Shown here: positions 9,025 to 16,555 of the stretch, piece by piece | Layout of the letters: each line of letters opens with the position of its first letter | Numbering within the stretch: position 1 is the stretch's first letter | From: UBA1858 sp965658595 | Lineage (GTDB): Bacteria > Pseudomonadota > Gammaproteobacteria > UBA4575 | NCBI GenBank assembly: GCA_965658595.1 | Contig: CBFHSW010000002.1 | Coordinates: 1 to 48,895, forward strand | DNA length: 48,895 bases | Direction of reading: 5' to 3' | The notes under the pieces: model-generated | The model's input: the letters and a program-made list of their open reading frames with translations, nothing else | Told to the model about the DNA's origin: nothing | The model's database searches: none | Translations under genes and position numbers: made by a program

Positions 9025-9639
9025 ATGAGTTCTTCACAGAAAATAGTATTGGCCAGCAGTAACCAAGGTAAATTAGCTGAGATTGAATCCATACTGGCAG
9101 ATCAACCCTATACATTACACCCTCAGAGTGAATTCTCTGTGGATGACGCAGATGAAACGGGGCTCACATTCATTGAGAATGCGCTCATTAAAGCTCGTCA
9201 TGCCTGTGAGCAAACAGGGCACATGGCCTTAGCCGATGACTCCGGTCTGGAAGTCGACGCATTAAAAGGACAACCCGGTATTTATTCCGCACGTTATGCA
9301 GGTGAACATGGCAATAGTGAAGCCAATAATGCCAAACTTATCGAAGCACTCAAGGCCGTGCCAGAAGGCCAGCGACAGGCCCGCTTTCAATGCGTGATGG
9401 TCTTGCTTCGACATGCCAATGATCCTACCCCAATGATCTGTCAAGGTACTTGGTCTGGCTGTATCGCACTCACGCCAGCAGGATGCGGTGGTTTTGGTTA
9501 CGATCCACTGTTTTATCTCAACCAACATAAATGCACGGCCGCCGAACTTGATCGCCAAATAAAAAATCAAATCAGCCATCGGGCACAGGCACTCAAACAG
9601 CTCACTGCGCAACTACAACAGCTGACCCAACCTAGTTAG
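9025..9639 (+). CDS. rdgB: XTP/dITP diphosphatase (non-canonical purine NTPase)
   Basis: RdgB/HAM1 hydrolyses dITP, ITP and XTP to monophosphates so that deaminated purines are not put into DNA or RNA. The 204-residue protein shows VLASSNQGKLAEIES near the start, FIENALIKARHA, the LADDSGLEVDAL metal-binding block, PGIYSARYAG, and GFGYDPLFYL. Length is normal. It sits between rph and hemW with gaps of 7 and 6 bp, so the three are very likely one operon. Confidence 0.97.
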   Translation: MSSSQKIVLASSNQGKLAEIESILADQPYTLHPQSEFSVDDADETGLTFIENALIKARHACEQTGHMALADDSGLEVDALKGQPGIYSARYAGEHGNSEANNAKLIEALKAVPEGQRQARFQCVMVLLRHANDPTPMICQGTWSGCIALTPAGCGGFGYDPLFYLNQHKCTAAELDRQIKNQISHRAQALKQLTAQLQQLTQPS

Positions 9640-9645
9640 TCAGCC

Positions 9646-10809
9646 GTGCACACACCACAAAGCTATAGCCTATATATTCATCTACCATGGTGCTTACATA
9701 AATGTGCTTACTGTGATTTCAACTCGCACGCTGTTAATCCTCAAGGCTTTCCTGAACAGCAATATATGCAGGCGTTGTTGGAGGACTTGAAACACGCTTG
9801 TGAGCCGTTACAAGATCGCACAGTTCGCTCAATCTTTATTGGTGGGGGTACACCAAGTCTATTCTCTGCAGAGTCTATTCATCAATTAATGGAGGCTTGT
9901 CGCACTCATACACAATTGACGGATGACTGCGAAATCACACTAGAAACTAATCCCGGCACCTTTGAAGCAGATAAATTTAGAGAGTACTTAAGTGCTGGTG
10001 TGAATCGGTTATCTATCGGCGTGCAAAGCTTCAATGATAAGTACTTACAAGCACTGGGAAGAATCCATAATGCGGATAATGCCCTGAATGCTATTCAAAC
10101 CGCATCTGCCATTGGTTTTAATAATATCAATATTGATCTGATGTTTGGGTTACCTAACCAAACTCTTGAGGATGCCATCAGCGAGGTGCACCTAGCTGTG
10201 CAGCAACCTGTTCAGCACATTTCTTATTATCAACTCACATTAGAACCTAACACCGTTTTTCACCGTTTCCCACCACCTCTCCCATCTACCGATACACAAT
10301 GGGAAATGCAATTAGCTGCACTCTCGATACTTCATGAAAGCGGTTACCAGCGCTATGAGGTGTCTGCCTATGCACAACATAATGCTCAGTGCCGACATAA
10401 CATGGCTTATTGGCAATATCTTGATTATGTCGGCATTGGTGCTGGAGCACACAGCAAAATTAGCCTATGCAACAGCAATCAGCCTGACTCAGTGATTCGC
10501 CATCAGCGTACACGCCAGCCCGACAGCTACATGCGTGCGGTCAAAGAACAGAAACATATCATCAAGCAATCCTGTATTACGCCAAGTGAACAGATATTTG
10601 AGTTTATGTTAAATAACCTGCGTCTCATTGATGGCTTTGACACACAAAAAGTCCATATCAACACTCAAATCGATTGGTCTGTACTGGAACCCATGCTTGT
10701 CCAACTTATGGATGAGGGATTAATCGATTACCATGCAGATAGAGTTAAAGCTTCTGAATTAGGTTATCGATTTCTGGATCAACTTACAGAGCGTTTCCTC
10801 CCTCATTAA
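9646..10809 (+). CDS. hemW: Radical SAM heme chaperone HemW
   Basis: HemW binds heme and a 4Fe-4S cluster and delivers heme to respiratory enzymes; it was long misannotated as oxygen-independent coproporphyrinogen oxidase. The 387-residue protein has the radical SAM motif within HLPWCLHKCAYCDFNSH (residues about 12-28), the GGGTPSLF block, RLSIGVQSFND, and the C-terminal HemW region with a typical winged end (VKASELGYRFLDQL). The start is GTG at 9646, 6 bp after the rdgB stop, with no strong Shine-Dalgarno, suggesting coupled translation. The cytochromes encoded elsewhere in the window fit a heme-using lifestyle. Confidence 0.95.
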   Translation: MHTPQSYSLYIHLPWCLHKCAYCDFNSHAVNPQGFPEQQYMQALLEDLKHACEPLQDRTVRSIFIGGGTPSLFSAESIHQLMEACRTHTQLTDDCEITLETNPGTFEADKFREYLSAGVNRLSIGVQSFNDKYLQALGRIHNADNALNAIQTASAIGFNNINIDLMFGLPNQTLEDAISEVHLAVQQPVQHISYYQLTLEPNTVFHRFPPPLPSTDTQWEMQLAALSILHESGYQRYEVSAYAQHNAQCRHNMAYWQYLDYVGIGAGAHSKISLCNSNQPDSVIRHQRTRQPDSYMRAVKEQKHIIKQSCITPSEQIFEFMLNNLRLIDGFDTQKVHINTQIDWSVLEPMLVQLMDEGLIDYHADRVKASELGYRFLDQLTERFLPH

Positions 10810-10839
10810 GTACTGTGTTCTTGGATTTGGATGATATAA

Positions 10840-11031
10840 ATGCTGTTAGATACTCACCTTATCAGTTGTCCCTATTGTGGAGAATCCATAGAGTTAACAG
10901 TGGACAGCCAAGAAGCCAATCAGGAATACACAGAAGATTGCCATGTGTGTTGTCAGCCGATCGTAGTAAAATTGTCGCAAAGTGTTTTTGATGAATCGAT
11001 CTATTTAGACTGCCGCAGAGATCAAGACTGA
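10840..11031 (+). CDS. CPXCG-type small cysteine-rich protein
   Basis: This 63-residue protein has two zinc-knuckle pairs, CPYCG near residue 10 and CHVCC near 34, and belongs to the CPXCG family of small metal-binding proteins of unknown role. A further Cys lies near the C-terminus (LDCRRD). It follows hemW by 30 bp and could be the last gene of that operon. No function can be assigned beyond likely zinc binding. Confidence 0.85.
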   Translation: MLLDTHLISCPYCGESIELTVDSQEANQEYTEDCHVCCQPIVVKLSQSVFDESIYLDCRRDQD

Positions 11032-11435
11032 ATAAAACGCCGGAAAATCCTTAAAAACCGCCTGAAATAAGCCTTTTATACACAGAGTGATATTTATAAC
11101 CTGATTTTTATAAGCTTTTAACCTTAAATGAATGCCTATATCCCTAATGGAAAAAACATTACCTATATGAAACAATGACTTATGCGTGATGGTTAGTTTT
11201 TAACCGATTTAATGATTTTAGGCTTTTTCTCGAGAATTAATCACTTTTTTCATATCTATCCACAATTTTATCCACAGATTTTGTGGATAAGCTAACAACC
11301 CTAACTTGGACAGTCACTTACGTCACTTAGTGAATCTTTTGTTTAAAAAAAACCTGTATGTGTAGACAATATTACCGCTTGCCATCACCCGCCTATATAC
11401 AGTATTATCTCGCCTCAATTTTTAGGTCTGCATAC
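11032..11435 (+). other. AT-rich intergenic region with DnaA boxes upstream of rpmE
   Basis: This 404-bp stretch holds no convincing gene. It is visibly AT-rich and contains one isolated TTATACACA (11076-11084), which fits the DnaA consensus TTATNCACA, and a three-box cluster at 11257-11290. I saw no GATC motif in it. The motif CTTACGTCAC (11317-11326) recurs upstream of priA. Confidence 0.7.
11257..11290 (+). promoter_or_regulatory. Three-box DnaA cluster, copy 1 (upstream of rpmE)
   Basis: TATCCACA at 11257, TTATCCACA at 11268-11276 and the inverted TGTGGATAA at 11282-11290. The last two are perfect DnaA boxes facing each other across 5 bp. The same three sites with identical spacing occur at 16487-16520. 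The site lies about 145 bp before rpmE. Confidence 0.75.
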
Positions 11436-11639
11436 ATGAAAGCCGAAATCCATCCAGAATACAAAACCATCACTGTTAACTGTAGCTGTGGTAACTCCTT
11501 CGAGACGAATTCAACCTTCAGTGGTGAATCTATGCAGATAGATGTATGTGCTAAATGCCATCCTTTTTACACAGGCAAACAGAAGATATTAGATACTGCC
11601 GGACAGGTAGATAAATTCCGTCGCAGATACGGCAAGTAA
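11436..11639 (+). CDS. rpmE: 50S ribosomal protein L31 (zinc-binding form)
   Basis: The 67-residue protein starts MKAEIHPEYKTITVNCSCGNSF and carries the Cys-x-Cys pair (about 16 and 18) and the CAKCHPFYTG pair (about 37 and 40) that bind zinc in the C+ form of L31, followed by the basic end VDKFRRRYGK. A longer in-frame start at 11358 would add 26 residues unlike L31; ATG at 11436 with AGG about 9 nt upstream is chosen. In E. coli rpmE is divergent from priA; here both are on the plus strand, separated by about 5 kb carrying four other genes. Confidence 0.96.
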   Translation: MKAEIHPEYKTITVNCSCGNSFETNSTFSGESMQIDVCAKCHPFYTGKQKILDTAGQVDKFRRRYGK

Positions 11640-11948
11640 CAGAGCGACCCAGTACACGCAAGCGCTAGTATGAGTCACTGGCGTGACTAGAATAGCAACT
11701 TCACTTGCCGACCAGTCCTTCTTCGGCCTTGAAGCTATAACCCTACTTTTAATCCAGTAACGCACACTTTTCGCGTTAATCAATACTGTGCTTGAAAAAA
11801 TTCTTGCAACAGCATACCTTCATACTCTAACTACCCTAGGTTTAAGGCTGTGAATATGTTCTAGCCTAAACCCCATTATGCTGAGTCATTCACTAAGTCT
11901 ATTGAGTTACAGCAATTCAGCCTAAACAATGACACAGCTAGGATGATC
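11640..11948 (+). other. Intergenic region with two hairpins
   Basis: No gene is seen. AGTCAC/GTGACT form a 6-bp stem with a 4-nt loop at 11673-11688, which could end rpmE transcription but has no T-run. A second structure at 11839-11872 pairs GGTTTAAGGCT with AGCCTAAACC, with one bulge. The 12-mer CCTAGGTTTAAG within the second hairpin's left side recurs upstream of engB. Confidence 0.45.
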
Positions 11949-13427
11949 ATGAATGTGATAAATAACGCGGTGCGCGTAATTCAATTCTGTTGTCTGTTAC
12001 TTGCTCTACTTGCAAATGCACTATTCTTGCAGGGTTGTGCAACTAACCCTGTCACAGGCAATCAAGATCTGGTCTTGATGACTGAAGACCAAGAAATTGC
12101 TGTAGGTCGAAAATATCATAAGCAGATCATGCAAGCGTATCGACCCTATCAAAATCCAGAGCTACAGGCCTATGTGAGTGAACTGGTGGAAGATATCGCG
12201 ACCAAGAGTCATCGTAGTCACTTGTTTTATCATGCGACAGTGCTCGACAGTCCACAAGTGAATGCATTCGCTCTACCGGGTGGCTATGTGTACATCACTC
12301 GCGGCATCATGGCCTACATGAATTCTGAAGCAGAACTGGCAGGTGTGCTAGGACATGAAATTGGACACATCACTGCACGCCACGGAGTGCGCCAACAAAG
12401 CGCCTCTCAAATCACTAATATCATTACCTCGGTTATTGCCAGTACGACTGGAGTGTATGGCGCAGGAGACCTTGCCAATATGGCCGGTACGGCGCTTTTA
12501 CGTGGTTATGGCCGCGAGCACGAATTGGAGGCGGATCGCTTAGGGGCTGAATATTTAGCCAAATCTGGCTATGACCCACAAGATATGATCAAAGTTGTTG
12601 GCATACTCAAGTCACAAGAAGAGTTCGACAAACAATTAGCCAAAGAAGAAGGACGTGAGCCACGTGCTTATCACGGCTTATTCTCCACTCACCCAGCTAA
12701 CGATTTGCGCCTACAAGAAGTCATACAAGCTGCTGATAAGTTCAAAACTGCTGAGACAAAAAAAGGTGAGCGCTTCATGACTATGATGGATGGCTTAGTG
12801 CTTGGTGATAGAGAAGAAGATGGGATCATCCGCAAAAATCATTTCTACCATAAGCAACTGGGCATCACGTTAAGTTTTCCTGAAAATTGGAAAATTGATA
12901 ATCTCCCTGATCGTCTAGTTTCCAGCCCTAAAAGTAAAGATGCCATTATACAAGTGACATTGCGTGATCTAAATCGACGACAAACTCCTAAACAATTTTT
13001 ACAAGCTCAATTCAAAAAAGGCCTCAAGCAAGGTATTAGCATTCAAACTTATGACTACCAAGGCTACAGCGCTATCGTTAAAACCAATACGCCATTTGGA
13101 CAATTAGATACTCGCGTTGGTGTCATATTTAAAGATAAACAGGTGTATCAAATTTTTGCGGCAGCCAAAGATGAGACGCTTCTAAGACAATATGATGATG
13201 CTTTTGTAGATACTATCAGTAGTTTGCGCGCACTCAAAGACAGCGAAATCAAATTAGCGACACCACGCAAACTCAAAGTCATTACCGCTAAACAAGGTGA
13301 TACCTTTGCCAAGCTGGCACAAAAATCTCCACTCACATCACATGCGGAAGATCAATTACGCCTTCTCAACGGACTCTACCCGGATGGAGAACCCACTCCT
13401 GGTCAGTCCATAAAAATAGTACAATAA
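11949..13427 (+). CDS. M48-family zinc metalloprotease, lipoprotein
   Basis: This periplasmic, membrane-tethered protease (about 492 residues) belongs to the BepA/LoiP-like group that cleans up misassembled outer-membrane proteins. A hydrophobic leader ends in the lipobox LQGC (lipidated Cys near 30). The active site is HEIGH near 136-140, and EHELEADRLGAEY supplies the third zinc ligand. A GLFSTHPANDLRL block typical of the family follows. The C-terminal half has an unassigned domain and a LysM-like ending (VITAKQGDTFAKLA and NGLYPDGEPTPGQSIKIV). I chose the second ATG because TAGGA lies about 5 nt upstream; an ATG at 11943 is in frame. Confidence 0.92.
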   Translation: MNVINNAVRVIQFCCLLLALLANALFLQGCATNPVTGNQDLVLMTEDQEIAVGRKYHKQIMQAYRPYQNPELQAYVSELVEDIATKSHRSHLFYHATVLDSPQVNAFALPGGYVYITRGIMAYMNSEAELAGVLGHEIGHITARHGVRQQSASQITNIITSVIASTTGVYGAGDLANMAGTALLRGYGREHELEADRLGAEYLAKSGYDPQDMIKVVGILKSQEEFDKQLAKEEGREPRAYHGLFSTHPANDLRLQEVIQAADKFKTAETKKGERFMTMMDGLVLGDREEDGIIRKNHFYHKQLGITLSFPENWKIDNLPDRLVSSPKSKDAIIQVTLRDLNRRQTPKQFLQAQFKKGLKQGISIQTYDYQGYSAIVKTNTPFGQLDTRVGVIFKDKQVYQIFAAAKDETLLRQYDDAFVDTISSLRALKDSEIKLATPRKLKVITAKQGDTFAKLAQKSPLTSHAEDQLRLLNGLYPDGEPTPGQSIKIVQ

Positions 13428-13484
13428 TGACCTTCTAGTACTGACACTGTCGCCGGTACCACACCAAGCACCTATTTTCACATT

Positions 13485-14381
13485 ATGAGTAAAAAACAAA
13501 CGGCTTATTTAGTCGACTCCAGTATATATATTTTCAGAGCGTGGTTTACTCTTCCCGACACATTGGTCAATGATGCCGGAGAACCAGTTAATGCTGTTTA
13601 TGGGTTCACAGATTTTGTAGCGGGGTTACTGGATGAAACCAAGCCAGACTTAATCTCTTTTGCTTTCGATCAAAGCCTCACTAGCTCCTTCAGAAATACT
13701 ATTTACCCACCCTACAAAGCTAATCGTGATCCAGCCCCCGAAGAACTCAAACGTCAATTCAATTATTGCAGACGCTTTATCGAGGCTTTGGGTTTGCCAT
13801 TATTGAGCAGTGATCGTTATGAAGCTGATGATTTACTTGGGTCTGCAGCGCATCATGCACGCCAGCAGGGACATAATGTGACTATTTTAAGTGCTGATAA
13901 AGATCTGGCACAGCTCATTACTGAGCAAGACATTTTCTGGAACTATGCAAAAAATGAGCGATTAACACCCAATAAAATTAAAGATCACTTTGGTGTACGC
14001 CCTGATCAGATCGCGGATCAGTTGGCACTAGCCGGTGATAAAGTAGATAACATTCCTGGTGTACCTGGAGTGGGAATGACTACTGCAGCTCGCTTGCTGA
14101 ATAAGTTTGACACTATCGATAACCTATTAGCGAATATTTCAGACATCGGTAGCATGAAAATTCGTGGTGCAAAGCGCATTCAAGATTTAGTCGAGGAGCA
14201 CCAAGACATGGTGCGTCTGTGCAAGCGCCTCACCGAAATCAAGTGTGACGCTGAACCCTCCAATGGTAGCTTTAGATTACATCGCAATAGCTGCGATCAA
14301 AACGCATTAGAAGAGTTATTTAAACAACTCGGTTTCGGTAATCTACGTCGCCAACGTTGGGAAAAGATGATTACTGCATAG
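13485..14381 (+). CDS. Stand-alone 5'-3' exonuclease (PolA N-domain/FEN-like)
   Basis: This 298-residue protein is a free form of the 5' nuclease seen at the N-terminus of DNA polymerase I. Metal-binding motifs are present: YLVDSSIYIFRAW, YEADDLLGSAA, LSADKDLAQLI, and the H3TH block LAGDKVDNIPGVPGVGMTTA. All the acidic residues needed for catalysis seem to be kept. E. coli Xni/ExoIX is a related but shorter stand-alone protein (about 250 residues). A full polA with its own 5' nuclease is also in this window (33890-36637), so this is an additional flap or 5' nuclease. Its 3' end overlaps the convergent hemH by 11 bp. Confidence 0.88.
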   Translation: MSKKQTAYLVDSSIYIFRAWFTLPDTLVNDAGEPVNAVYGFTDFVAGLLDETKPDLISFAFDQSLTSSFRNTIYPPYKANRDPAPEELKRQFNYCRRFIEALGLPLLSSDRYEADDLLGSAAHHARQQGHNVTILSADKDLAQLITEQDIFWNYAKNERLTPNKIKDHFGVRPDQIADQLALAGDKVDNIPGVPGVGMTTAARLLNKFDTIDNLLANISDIGSMKIRGAKRIQDLVEEHQDMVRLCKRLTEIKCDAEPSNGSFRLHRNSCDQNALEELFKQLGFGNLRRQRWEKMITA

Positions 14382-15474
14382 CACCCTTAGCGATTGCTCG
14401 GTGCTGACATAATTCAGCCTCTTGCTGAGGACTATCTGAAGCCTCATCCAGTGCTGGCCATCCCTGCATATGAGCCATGGCAATATTGGTAAGCGCTTCA
14501 ATATGTTCAGGGGTTGAATTAAGTGCAGGTATGTATTTGAAGTCTTTCCCACCTGCCTCTATGAATATATCGCGGTTTTCCATATCGATCTCTTCCAGAG
14601 TCTCTACGCAATCTGAAGAAAACCCAGGACAGAATACATCCAACGACTGCACGCCTTCTTTCCCTAATTTTTCCAATGTTTTGTCTGTATAGGGTTGCAA
14701 CCATTCCTCACGCCCAAATCGTGATTGAAAAGTTGTCATCCATTGTTGGTCGGTTAATTTTAGCTGTTGTGCGATTAAGCGCGCTGTTTTATGGCATTGA
14801 CAGTGATAGGGATCACCTGACATCAAGTAGCGTTTTGGCACCCCATGAAATGAGAATACAAGTTTTTCATTACGCGAGTGTGTTTGCCAATGTTGCTGAA
14901 TCTGATCAGCACAGGCTTTAATGTAATCTGCATGCCCAGCATATTGTTGAATAAATCTAAACTCGGGTACCCATCTAAGTTGAGTGAGTGTCTTAGCCAC
15001 CGCATCAAAAGTTGATCCTGAAGTAGATCCTGAATATTGAGGATACAAAGGCAATACACATAACTTAGTTACGTTCTTTGCCTGAAGCTTATGTAAGGCT
15101 GACTCAATTGAAGGCTGTCCATAACGCATAGCACACTCCACTTCGATGTGTCCTAACCCTCGCACCTTAAGTTGCTGTTTAATGCCTTCCATCTGATCAA
15201 GGGTATGAGACATCAATGGTGAGCCTTGATCGGTCCAAATCTTTTCATAGACAGCAGCACTTCTCTTTGGCCGTATACGCAAAATAATCAAGTTCAATAT
15301 TAACCACCAAATGGGGCGAGGAATTTCAACGACTCGTGGATCCCATAAAAATTCAGCCAAGTATTTACGCAGTGCTTTTGCTGTGGGTGCCTCAGGTGTC
15401 CCTAAGTTTGTGATTAATAGTCCTGTTTTTTCCAAGCTGGAGTGCTGGTAGTCTTTTTTACCTGAGTATTTCAT
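14371..15474 (-). CDS. hemH: Ferrochelatase
   Basis: Ferrochelatase inserts ferrous iron into protoporphyrin IX, the last step of heme synthesis. The 367-residue protein shows GLLITNLGTPEAP near the start, the WWLILN hydrophobic patch, LYPQYSGSTSGSTFDA, the catalytic His in FSFHGVPKRY (about 205-215), SRFGREEWLQPYTD and the Glu-bearing CVETLEEID. An N-terminal extension of about 15 residues and a C-terminal tail after HMQGWPALDE are variable. Its end overlaps the plus-strand exonuclease gene. Heme demand fits the cytochromes c4 and c5 and HemW encoded nearby. Confidence 0.97.
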   Translation of the reverse strand: MKYSGKKDYQHSSLEKTGLLITNLGTPEAPTAKALRKYLAEFLWDPRVVEIPRPIWWLILNLIILRIRPKRSAAVYEKIWTDQGSPLMSHTLDQMEGIKQQLKVRGLGHIEVECAMRYGQPSIESALHKLQAKNVTKLCVLPLYPQYSGSTSGSTFDAVAKTLTQLRWVPEFRFIQQYAGHADYIKACADQIQQHWQTHSRNEKLVFSFHGVPKRYLMSGDPYHCQCHKTARLIAQQLKLTDQQWMTTFQSRFGREEWLQPYTDKTLEKLGKEGVQSLDVFCPGFSSDCVETLEEIDMENRDIFIEAGGKDFKYIPALNSTPEHIEALTNIAMAHMQGWPALDEASDSPQQEAELCQHRAIAKGAMQ

Positions 15475-15523
15475 GATGAATTTCGTGTGTAAGAATGCGA
15501 TATAGCTTACCGCGATCTATGAT

Positions 15524-16117
15524 TTATGAGAATCGGCGCAAACGTTCATGTAATGGACTAGTGCGTGGGAAATGCGCCAATAGGAATTTCATTTGATCCG
15601 CCAACACTTTTCGACCTTGCAAAAAAATATATTCCGCATGCGTAGGGATAAAGGGCACTGCCAGTAACTGCATACCTGCCTGTTCTGGGGTGTAGTTGGC
15701 TTTTTGATTGTTGCATCGTTTGCATGACGTCACAACATTATTCCAAGTGTCTTCTCCACCTTGACTAATGGGAGTGACGTGATCACGCGATAGATCCTGT
15801 CGATAGAAACTCTCACCACAATACATACACAAATACGTATCACGTTTAAATAAGGTTTGATTATTGAGCGGTGGGACATAACTCTCATGCAGAGACTTGT
15901 TATTGCCATAAGTAGCAATAATAGAATTAATTTCGAATTGACTTTTGATGCCGGTTTTTGGATTCACACCACCATGCACTACATACAAGGCTTCGCCGCA
16001 AGTGTATGCAACCTGATCCGCACAATATAGCTTCGTGGCTTCTTGATAATTGATCCATTCAAGAGGCATACCAGAGACATCTGTGCGCAAGACTTGTTGC
16101 CATAAAGATTGATTCAT
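15524..16117 (-). CDS. HNH endonuclease family protein
   Basis: The 197-residue protein contains a clear HNH/zinc-ribbon nuclease module: CMYCGESF, then LSRDHVTPISQGGEDTWNNVV with the catalytic His, and CKRCNNQKAN. Flanking sequence (about 1-95 and 150-197) is unlike restriction enzymes and matches the chromosomal HNH proteins common in Gammaproteobacteria, whose role is unknown. ATG at 16117 is preferred because AAGGTG precedes it closely; an in-frame GTG lies 6 bp upstream. It follows hemH's direction with a 49-bp gap to the hemH start. No methylase or mobile genes adjoin, so a restriction role is not supported. Confidence 0.88.
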   Translation of the reverse strand: MNQSLWQQVLRTDVSGMPLEWINYQEATKLYCADQVAYTCGEALYVVHGGVNPKTGIKSQFEINSIIATYGNNKSLHESYVPPLNNQTLFKRDTYLCMYCGESFYRQDLSRDHVTPISQGGEDTWNNVVTSCKRCNNQKANYTPEQAGMQLLAVPFIPTHAEYIFLQGRKVLADQMKFLLAHFPRTSPLHERLRRFS

Positions 16118-16555
16118 GGACACCTTACCTCTGTGAGACTGCGCTTACTGTATGCAAGTCACGCGCTCGTGGCAAGTACAAGCAGACCCCAACACTTTGC
16201 ATGGCATCAACAGCGAGGGTTAAGAGCCTAAGTGTGATATGTAAAAAAATCTCATAAAACCACAGATGCACGGATATTAACCATAATATGAGTCACGAAT
16301 GGCAACAACTTAAATTACTTTGTTCACATATAACGTTAAACTAATATGACACAACATGTGATACTGCTTTAATGCTCTAATCAGCAGCTAAGTGTATGAT
16401 TTAAATACAATCACTAATGAATAAAGTTTGTACAAACCAAACCAAACACTGATAACTACCCATGTTCTTACGTCACACTGACATTCTTTCCACATATTTA
16501 TCCACAGAATCTGTGGATAAAGTGCTATACCCCCACTAGGCTGGCTTGATTGCTA
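16118..16555 (+). other. AT-rich intergenic region upstream of priA
   Basis: This stretch of about 440 bp holds no convincing gene. It contains the second three-box DnaA cluster, CTTACGTCAC at 16467-16476, and a sequence around 16257-16277 (ACCACAGATGCACGGAT) that resembles a dispersed repeat core I have seen in many bacterial genomes but that occurs only once here. Confidence 0.6.
16487..16520 (+). promoter_or_regulatory. Three-box DnaA cluster, copy 2 (upstream of priA)
   Basis: TTTCCACA at 16487, TTATCCACA at 16498-16506 and inverted TGTGGATAA at 16512-16520. Spacing is identical to the rpmE-side copy, and by my count 29 of 34 bases agree. It ends 35 bp before the priA ATG, so bound DnaA would sit on the priA promoter or leader. 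Confidence 0.75.

Noticed and set aside
11032..11435. Chromosomal replication origin upstream of rpmE
   Set aside because: AT-rich with four DnaA boxes, but none of dnaA, dnaN, rpmH, gidA or mioC is near, and a matching box cluster occurs at priA. A regulatory or titration site fits better.
15524..16117. HNH gene as part of a restriction or defence system
   Set aside because: No methylase, helicase or other defence gene adjoins; neighbours are hemH and priA, and this HNH type is a common chromosomal protein.
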